Below, one piece after another: positions 55,880 through 64,000 of a stretch of 64,000 nt of DNA. Location: assembly GCA_016165875.1 (NCBI GenBank), contig JABBOT010000029.1, forward strand, positions 2,650,639 through 2,714,638, in the 5' to 3' direction. The DNA is from Acanthopleura granulata (taxonomy: Eukaryota > Mollusca > Polyplacophora > Chitonida > Chitonidae). The translations under genes and the position numbers were made by a program. Position 1 is the first letter of the stretch. Every line of letters starts with the position of its first letter. The notes beneath the pieces are model-generated. The model worked only from the letters and a program-made list of their open reading frames with translations. It did no database searches and was not told the DNA's origin.

Positions 55880-58800
55880 AGCCTTTTTCAACAGTGGTTA
55901 CCCCAAGGGGGTAATGCGGGTTTACGCTATCGACTCACCCCATGGGTTAACGACATGTGGTGTCGCTTGAACCAGCGCTGTCTCGACAGCACCCCCGACG
56001 GGTCTCCCTGCCGGCGAAACGTCGAATGTTGCAGAGATTCCCAGAAGTGAACTAATGGCATACATGATAGACGGGCTAATGTTTTGCGCAGCTCTGGTAT
56101 GCAATAAAGGATATAACACACTGTGTAAACTTTTTTACCTAGTTAGATAAATATAAGGCGGCTGGTCTCGCCAGCTATGGAGGTAAAGTGGCCCGCAATC
56201 GAGTATTTACATTGCATAAGTAGGTCTGCCAGTGTATGTCCCCAGTATATTCTATATTGCAGGCCAGCTTTCGGCTTATGAAATTCATCATGCCATGTGC
56301 ATCCTAAGTAAGCTTGACATTAATCCGACAGGAAAATGGGTGTTTCATTGAATGTTGTGAGGGCACTGATTGGGGGCATGAAAATTTCAAGGCCTGGAAG
56401 AAGTTGATATAAGACAAACTTGATCAAATCCAGGTTAGTACTGGCTACTGAGCAATCTTTGGAGAGAACATATTAAATTAATATTTAAAAACAATCTTCA
56501 AATCATCTTAAAATTAGGTGCAACAGCAACATAGTTTCCAAATTATAAAAACACAGTGATTACTATGCGAAAGTTTTAGAGAGACTTGTAACATTCTCAG
56601 TTGGGATGGTAAACAAGAAGGAACCAATAAACCATTTGATTTGTGTATTTCTGCGTAAGGAAAGTAAGCATGGCAGTAGGACCACCTTTATGACAACAAC
56701 TGCAACGTTATTTCCGTGCGAGTTAAACTCAGTCTGGTTTCCATGATATTTCTCCTTTTGTGATTGTTAAACAAGTTAAACTGAGCATTAGCATTTGTGA
56801 AAGTGCTTCATAAAACAGATTATTACAGACCAAAGCAGTAAACAAAATTTCCATTAATGGTAGACCTTCAGAATGTGCAGAGAATTTCATTTCCTGTTCC
56901 TTTCTAATATAAACGCACCACAATAATTCGTCGCGCTATCACCTTATACATGTACATACCCAACCCCCCCCCAAAATAATAATAATAAAATAACCCAATT
57001 AAAACCTGTAAAAGGGTTTTGGATTCATCAATGAATTACACGTACAAATGTTGTTATTTAGCCATAACAATAATTATTTCTTGGAAACTTTCTTACCTTC
57101 AGTTGACACCAGATGTTATTATGTGGAATTCACGAAAGCTGCTTTTTCCACGGCGCTGGCGCAGATACACGAGATCAAGTCATGGTGTTTTCTTTCTACT
57201 TTAAATATTAATTTTATATGAAATCATCTTAATACTTGTTCTGAAGTTCAAGTGAAAAATTTTATATTTCTCCCCTTATGTCCAGAATCCTGAACTTGTC
57301 TGACCTGTTTGGAGGGTGTGGGTTAGACAGTAGAACCCCATCACAGAACCTTCGCACTGAGGAAAAGCAAATTTACAAAGGATAGCAGCCTATGGTTCAG
57401 AATAGAACCATACGGTTCTTTATAGCACCCTAACTGAACCCCCTTTTCTGAGTGTGTACTATACAGATAACGTTTAAACTTCGATGACTGATCACGTCTT
57501 TAGGCCGCTGCTCACACATATATCGTACAGATTATCCTAAACGGCCACGTCTATTCGTTTCACACACACGTTGGCATCAGTTCGGTGAAAGCTCAAGAAA
57601 CCGCACGTACTATGATGAAGAATGCGGGTCTTTTGGCGTGCAAGGCGATGACAGTAATGGTGTTTGGGTGAGATAATCGTGTAGAAACCGTCAGTTGAGT
57701 GTTTCCAGGATGCACCTAGCTCGTTTGTATCCTACTCGAGATCAGAGATATAAAATTGATCCAAATGCAACGCAGATGTGATACGTGTACCCAGAAATTC
57801 ATTTGAAATATGACAAGGTGAAATCTGGATTTCATCTCTATCCAAGAGTCCACTCCATGTTGACGACTTTCCAAGAAAAGAAAAATAAGTTAACAGCAAT
57901 CAGCTTTCAAGTCAAGTTAGGCTGTGATGTTCATGCTCAGGAAGGGACACTGGTGTACATTGCAATCAAACAGTAGACAGCCACAAACAGATGACACCTT
58001 GCCCCTCAAGCTTAGAGAGACTGGTTCGGAGTGTTCGCCGCGATATGGCTAAAATTTCCGACGTGGCCTTTATACACTGGGTAAAAACATTCTAGGTGGG
58101 AATATGGACATAGAGCCCGTAACCTGTGGTGATCAGTTTCATAGCTGTATTTAATTCCGCTCAACCCGCGTCTCGGGGCTGTATGTACCAGCATTCTTGT
58201 TTACTATATCAGGTTGGTTTTCTTCTGAACAATCGCAGGCAAATCGCCACTGAGATACCCACTTTTGTATTCGATAAGAAAAGTGTTCACAGCACAGAAC
58301 AGCGACTCTCAGGCCTGCATCATTGAAAAATATTATCTGCTTCTCTCCTACCCGTTAACAGTTTAATGTTCAGGCAGAGGCAGCAAATAATGAACATTAT
58401 TGTTACAAATCATAAAAGCTGATCTATTTCTATTCTCAAACAGTCTGCGCAGCCGTTTTTCTTGCATATATCTATGGCATTTTGGCAAAAATATCAAACT
58501 TTTTTATTTCCTTCGAACACATCAGAAATATAGGGAAACGTTATTATATAGATATTTTTTACCAGATTATTGGATAAAATAATGGGGCTGTAACCCTCTT
58601 AACTCTGTCAAGTTGTACCAGTCCAGCGTTTTCCTCATGGGTCATACCATTGTAAGAGCCAGAGGGGGCACAGGCGGTCGCAAAAAATGTTCAGATTTTA
58701 TAAAGTCCGACCTGAAAGCATGAAACTTTATCCCTTTCCTCTCAACCTCGTACACTGGATACGTTCTAAGAGGTCAGGTAATATTGATATTTTTATGTAT

Positions 58801-59580
58801 GAAGTTTCTAGGTTGTGAAAACTTGATATGTTGCGACACAGGCTTTGTTTGACAACTTACCTATTCAACCTTTATATGGACGAGTCTCAGTGTCACATCG
58901 AACATTGTTGGTTATTGCCTGCAAGAGAAACTTGCATGCTTCGTTCGTTTTGGGCGAGACGCTGGTCTATGCTCCTGGGGTTAAACAGTTTACCGATGTG
59001 ATAGAATGTTATTTTAAAAACAGAAGAAAGGTGAAAAAACTTATAAATTTATTATTAATCAGAAGAAGTAAGTTTATTGTCCAATGTCTACTCCCGAATA
59101 TGAATTTGTGTGCCTTGGTCATTGGTTAGAAATTACTAAAAATCCACTGTGGCATTAACATTTGTTCGCATTGGGCAAAAAGGCTATGATGCTTCCTATA
59201 CATTACCGACTTTTCAAGGGCCCCCTGTAAAAAGCATTATGATATGCTAATGGTGACACGGTCTCAAATAATGGCGGAGTCGTTTTTTTCTCTACAACAC
59301 GTAATTTTAAAAGTATGTTTTAAAAGTATTTATCTAGCAACAGACATGACAGAAAAATTAGAATTTTGTGTGATTAATAAGCACAAGTCTTGGGCTTTCT
59401 TTTATTACCGCGTATTATTGATTTGCTGCATCTTCCTTTAATTTCCTTTTTAAATATTACTTTGGAAAATAGTGTTATACATTGTCTTGAAAAGGGCCCT
59501 ATCGACTTGAGACGCCCCTTCATGGTTGCGAATGATATATGAATGTCTTGACGCTTAGATTTACACGTTTACCTTGCAGG
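55880..59580. other. Intergenic, nothing recognised
   Basis: 55.9-56.2 kb includes GGCGAAACGTCGAATGTTG and is GC-richer, possibly more mobile-element sequence. The rest is AT-rich. Frames such as 57785-57976 (+) show no motif. Confidence 0.42.
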
Positions 59581-59585
59581 GGGCC

Positions 59586-59885
59586 ATCTTACAAAGCTGA
59601 AGTAGCTTATGTCAAACATAGACGTAGCTTTAGTAGCGGCTTCCGGCAGCTCCTAATAGAGTCTTACTGAAGTTGTCGTAATGTTTAAAGTGTGTCTGCG
59701 AAACACCACAAGCGCCGTCATATTAAGTATACTTAGTATACGTCTGCCCGAGAGTAGGTGTAAATTTGCACCAAACTTTACACCAAGTCGCAGCTACTCC
59801 AGCTTTGTAAGACGGACAGTCTTTCCTGCGACACACTTCCGACAGGCTTACACCCAGTCGCAGCCTTACCCCAGCGTTGTAAGAC
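59586..59885. mobile_element. MITE-like element, copy 2
   Basis: Left end ATCTTACAAAGCTGAAGTAGC; right ends CAGCTACTCCAGCTTTGTAAGAC (to 59813) and CAGCCTTACCCCAGCGTTGTAAGAC (to about 59885). Internal blocks TTTAGTAGCGGCTTCCG, GGTGTAAATTTGCACCAAAC and CTTACACCCAGTC are shared with 27758-28045. Confidence 0.65.
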
Positions 59886-60438
59886 GGGAACCAGTTTCTC
59901 GGACACGCGACGTAAAAGATTCCTCCGTCTCACCGTTCGTGAGACCTTGGCGACAATGAACGGTGAACGACTCTGATGTGGCTCTTTGCGCAGTCTAACG
60001 TTCTTGGAATCAGTAAAGAGGTAATGTGCATATCTCTAGGTCACATCTGAGAAAAACGCCAGGAAGTTGTCACTGGTTTACAACGTCACTAGTTTACCCG
60101 GGCTCTACCGTTTCCTCTACCCATAAAAGTACCCACCTTTGTATAAATGACAAAATTCTTGAGCATGATACAATAACACCTGATACCAAGAATTACAGAA
60201 TTACGTTTTTTTCTGCATTTATAATACAACGGTTACTTTCAGAAGTGTAAATGACGGAAAGCAATGCCTGTTAACTGCACAAATAACCGTGAACAAGAAG
60301 ACCTCGTTGCATCATAAAGGCTGAAGAAACCAAAGCTTCGGGTCATTGAGCTCAAGGATTTACTATCCTAAACGTCAGCTCAGTTATATGTTTTGTAATT
60401 TTAATCGCCTTTTTAATATGTTATTTTCAAACCCATCA
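59886..60438. other. Intergenic, nothing recognised
   Basis: No supported feature. Confidence 0.4.
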
Positions 60439-60558
60439 ATGACAAAGCTAAAAGCACTCATATTGCTAAGTGTCGGCTGTATCGCTTCATTTCACGTGTC
60501 AAATGAAGCTAACTATCCGGCCCGTCTACACCTGGTGCACTTGGCCCGGAAAAGCTAA
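60439..60558 (+). CDS. Possible short secreted peptide
   Basis: 39 codons: MTKLKALILLSVGCIASFHVS looks like a signal peptide with a plausible cleavage site, followed by a short tail rich in His, Leu and Arg ending ARKS. The frame is open for 31 codons upstream, so the start is a choice. No paralogue, no polyadenylation signal nearby. It could be a chance hydrophobic frame. Confidence 0.25.
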   Translation: MTKLKALILLSVGCIASFHVSNEANYPARLHLVHLARKS

Positions 60559-61059
60559 AAGCATTTCCTTTTAATGACTTAGAAGAACATTCTCTAGAGA
60601 AAGTCACTGGGTTGAGTAATCGAAGGGAAGACAGGCACTTAGCGATGGAAAACAATCAAATCTAAAAATGACCTGAGGTATTGCACAAGTAACAGAAGGA
60701 CATAAATACTGCAAAGCCGCATGCGTCAGAAAAGTGTTATTTTATAACTTTGCCCACTTCCCGGGCCATTTACGACAGACAAAATGAATGCATCGACTCC
60801 CCTGGACATCCATTTCGATTGTGTTATTTGCTATGATTAGTTAAGTTGTAAATAGAAGGCAAGGGAAAACAATGTTCATCAAAGGCACAATTACCTAATG
60901 TTTGCCCAACCAATGAGGTATGATGACAAGGTGGCATGTTGAGCACGGTAATTCCAGACCAGTGGCGTCTAGTATATTGTATTTAACATCACCGAAAATT
61001 TCTTTTCACCAAATTCTGCTTAAGCCACGGGATTAGGGGGCGTGCTATGTGTTACTTCT

Positions 61060-61650
61060 TAAACACTTACATGAACAGTTAAAATAAAATCCTCACTGAG
61101 ATAAGTTGACGAGAGACCGGATTTCACTGGCAAGCTGTCAATATTTGCCAACTATCATAGTGTCGACGCTGCTGCGATTTTACTCTCTCATCTGTAGTCT
61201 TTTATATCTCCAACGTTGTCATTATTTTTCCAGGCGGTTTGAGCAGCATGGCAATTTCTATGTTTCTTGTTTTGATTACTTACATCAACCCCAGTAAAAC
61301 TTTACGGAATAATATATAAACATCCGGGTATTCAGGACATTGTGGTGGTCGGCAAATGTTCACCTCCAGCCAAAGACAGCGAAGCGAATGTCTATTCGGA
61401 AATAGCAGCAACTTACCATTTGAATCAGAATTTTGTTACAAAAATGTGGGTTATTCTAGCAAAAATTTATTAGACACCCTAGGTGGGTGTAAGCTGTTAT
61501 ATTTTAAAGGCTTACATGAACAGTTAGAATAAATTCCGGATTTCATAGGTAATTTTTGACCATTTGCCAACTTTTACACTGTCGTCGCTGCCCCTGTTTA
61601 CTCTCTGTGTTGTAGTCGTTTATATTGTTCCTCCACTGATACTGATCATG
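61060..61650 (+). repeat. Local duplication, two copies about 450 bp apart
   Basis: ACATGAACAGTTA(A/G)AATAAA, CCGGATTTCA, TTTGCCAACT and TTTACTCTC(T) then TGTAGTC.TTTATAT occur in the same order at 61070-61200 and 61513-61625. No coding signal. Confidence 0.5.
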
Positions 61651-64000
61651 TACAGACGACTCAAGGAAAATCGCTATCTCATAGCTTACATAGAGAGCAA
61701 ATGTCTTCAATATTTCATGACTGATACTTGTATTCCATTACATCAGTACTAAAACTCGTCATGATATTACCAAGATGTGTCTTCATTAATCTGGTTATGC
61801 AAGCTGCAATCGGGTATTTCCTGATCATTAAATTGAGGTTTGATATCGTGGTCTCATACACAAAACTCTTAAATCCTTAACAAAGAAGCGATACGGAAAC
61901 TTCCATTGAGGTGAATGCGGAAATAGTTTTTAGGCATAGAGTAATACTGAGTAAAATGAATTAACCATTTATTTCTCACTTTAATTCACGTAAGGCCATT
62001 ATTTCTTGGCATTTTTTCAGTGATTAGAATGGAAGTAAAGATTAAATGGCTGTCTGTATTTGATGTGGAAATATAACAGTTACAACATGTTTAGCGCAAA
62101 AAAAGAAGAATATGTGACTTCACCCTGCTTCAGACTGATCCATGTAATCCACAAATTCCACTGTGGCACTTCAGTCTTTATTTCCATTTGTTTCACTGTA
62201 AAAAAAATGCCAAAAATTATTAAGACCATACATGGAATCGGCACAAAATTGCCTTTTAGGTGATACGTACTTTGCTTAAATGTGGCCAGCTTCTTTTAAG
62301 AAAACCTGACGACTGTTGCTGAGCATTTCTGAATCCTATAACTTTGGATGCATACACCTGCATGCACATTGGCGAACCATACTCTCAAAAATACGTTTCT
62401 GGAATGTTTTAAACAACCGCAGCCTCACTGTTCCCTCAAAACCACCGCTGGACAACGCTGGACGAAATGAAGATATTTTTTACATTTTCTCCTGTTGTGT
62501 ATCATTCTCTCTTTGAATAAGCCCCAAAAGTTTATATTTGGTGTCTATAAAGCCATTTTTAAATATGTCCTTTATTGTGATAATAAATGCGAGTTGACCT
62601 ACCAAATGCTTTTTGGTCGTCATCTGCATTACATGTTTACTTTATATATGACGTATGTAATACAACCTCATCTCAGATCAGTTATAAGGGTAAATTATGC
62701 GGAAGTTTGACATATAATAATAGGAATAATAAGAATTTTTGTTCCACGAATATAGAAATAATTATTTCTATTTTTATGAAATCTCCATCGTGAAATCTTT
62801 TATTTAATAATATTGCCTCGATCAATCAGTGTACTTTGTATACACAGTATATTTTGTATCTCATATAAATATGCCAGGGCTTATGTCTACCTCAAGGTTA
62901 CCTTTGATAACATGAACCTCAGGCCACATCTGACTTAAGCATTGTTCGCGTCTCGCTTTGATGAGATTGTGGTTATGCATTGTTGGTCAAGTGCTTTATA
63001 CGGGAGTCTGAATGCTGGCATCCTCATATCTTTGGATGTTACATAACGGCAGTGAATGATTAATAAATTAATAAATACTAATGAAATATCTGGCCCTGAC
63101 TTTCTCTTGTGGCTTATTATAAGCGATATATCAATGATAACAATTGTGACGATTAGGCGATAATATTGCCTAGATCGCCTTAGAAGTGTAGACGTCAAAC
63201 ATTCATTTTCAAACCATTTGTACTACACAAAACCAGGTACTCTCTTTGTTTTGGCTACTCTCTCCATGTCTGTCTCTCCGCGGCAACGAGAAGAGGGTCA
63301 TTTTCCGCGTTTTATGGTCAGTATCTCCATAAATCAGATTCGCGAATAAATCCAAAGGAATGGTCAGTATAATGTCAGCTACATTTCAAGATGTTGACAG
63401 AGTTATTTGGAAGTGGTTCTCAAAGACCAAACGCTGAAGACGTCCTGCTTTTCCTCTGTATGATTGCTTCATATTTATTTCAGAATTTCCATCCGAAAAA
63501 GTGATGACGCTTCCACTGTAAAATGGATTTGCTGCGTGGGCTAAAGAATATATATGACCATACGGTAAATACTGTGAAACCAAGATTTCATGAAGGCAGA
63601 ACACGGCTATGTCGGTATAAATGATAGGGGTCTCAGAAATAGAGCACCATCATTACAATGCGATCATGACACTCCATCATTCAATGGTTTCATTGGTTCA
63701 GGTCACTGTCAGGTCGCTTTGTTCAGATTCCTGTTGGCAAATCATGAAAAATGCCTATCTCATGTACGTCATTGATCCTAACTTCAATTGCATTTTTGGC
63801 AGCTCTCCGTGCCAGCACAAGGTTTCTAGGAGTGCGTCATTGATTTATTTCCGATCTTCAGATGCGAAGCAAAGAGAATTTCTTCGTTTTTTGCGATGTA
63901 AATGTTCGTTGCTTTAGGCCAAGTTTGAATTTGAAATTACCGTAACAAGAAAAAGCTGCAAACATATTTGCGGACGAAAGTTAAATACCAGACATTTCAG
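61651..64000. other. Intergenic, nothing recognised
   Basis: AT-rich sequence. 63065-63170 shares a repeat with 42405-42500. No gene is supported. Confidence 0.4.

Noticed and set aside
55636..56035. CTGATGA motifs and a downstream GCGAAACGTC resembling hammerhead ribozyme core pieces
   Set aside because: No stem II pairing is visible around CTGATGA, and the GAAAC motif is about 170-400 bp away from the CTGATGA copies.
57395..57440. GGTTC/GAACC inverted motifs resembling a MITE end
   Set aside because: Too short; no second terminus or copy found in the window.
1..64000. CRISPR arrays, bacterial operons, rRNA genes
   Set aside because: No regularly spaced direct repeats with unique spacers, no ribosome-binding-site gene layout and no rRNA-like sequence; composition and elements are animal nuclear.

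Overview
This 64 kb window looks like an invertebrate nuclear genome, probably a mollusc. The background is AT-rich, it has no compact operons, and it contains LTR, LINE, MITE, SINE-like and Polinton elements. The mollusc suggestion rests on a dispersed (AAAT)n-tailed repeat and a LINE with an (ATTC)n tail, both of which I recall from molluscan sequence. That is memory, not a search. I could not recognise any intact conventional host gene.

Layout. 0.7-6.8 kb: a decayed Ty3/gypsy LTR retrotransposon on the minus strand with two LTRs, a 4-bp target duplication, and gag, protease, integrase and the start of RT in the rare Gmr1 order (integrase before RT). 8.4-37 kb: a locally amplified, unrecognised multi-exon gene family. 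Each unit reads TATA-like promoter, exon A, splice donor, a 15-bp/pentapeptide array (VTIxx), then exon B. One unit is on the minus strand (12.96-8.46 kb). Others are on the plus strand (exon A near 15.4, 16.4, 17.9, 21.5, 27.3 and 36.8 kb; exon B near 17.5, 19.0 and 23.0 kb). Most copies carry stops or frameshifts. The array is cut by later insertions: a MITE at 27.76-28.05, a CR1/jockey-like LINE at 28.3-29.4, and an RNase H-bearing LINE at 32.85-34.64, 35.65 and 37.0-41.6 kb.

43.48-44.47 kb is a solo LTR of the 0.7-6.8 kb family with its own target duplication. 45.3-55.6 kb is a visibly more GC-rich block. It holds a broken Polinton/Maverick (or adintovirus-like) element: protein-primed DNA polymerase B (+), a retroviral-type integrase (-), and several accessory ORFs. 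Catalytic motifs are damaged, and two convergent ORF pairs are fused tail to tail. A triplicated tRNA-3'-half-like repeat lies at its right edge (55.63-55.87 kb). 55.9-64 kb is mostly featureless, apart from a second MITE copy at 59.6 kb, a small local duplication at 61 kb and a possible short secreted peptide at 60.4 kb.

Almost everything recognisable is mobile or decayed. The most novel item is the 8-37 kb gene family, whose exons match each other across at least seven copies but match nothing I can name.
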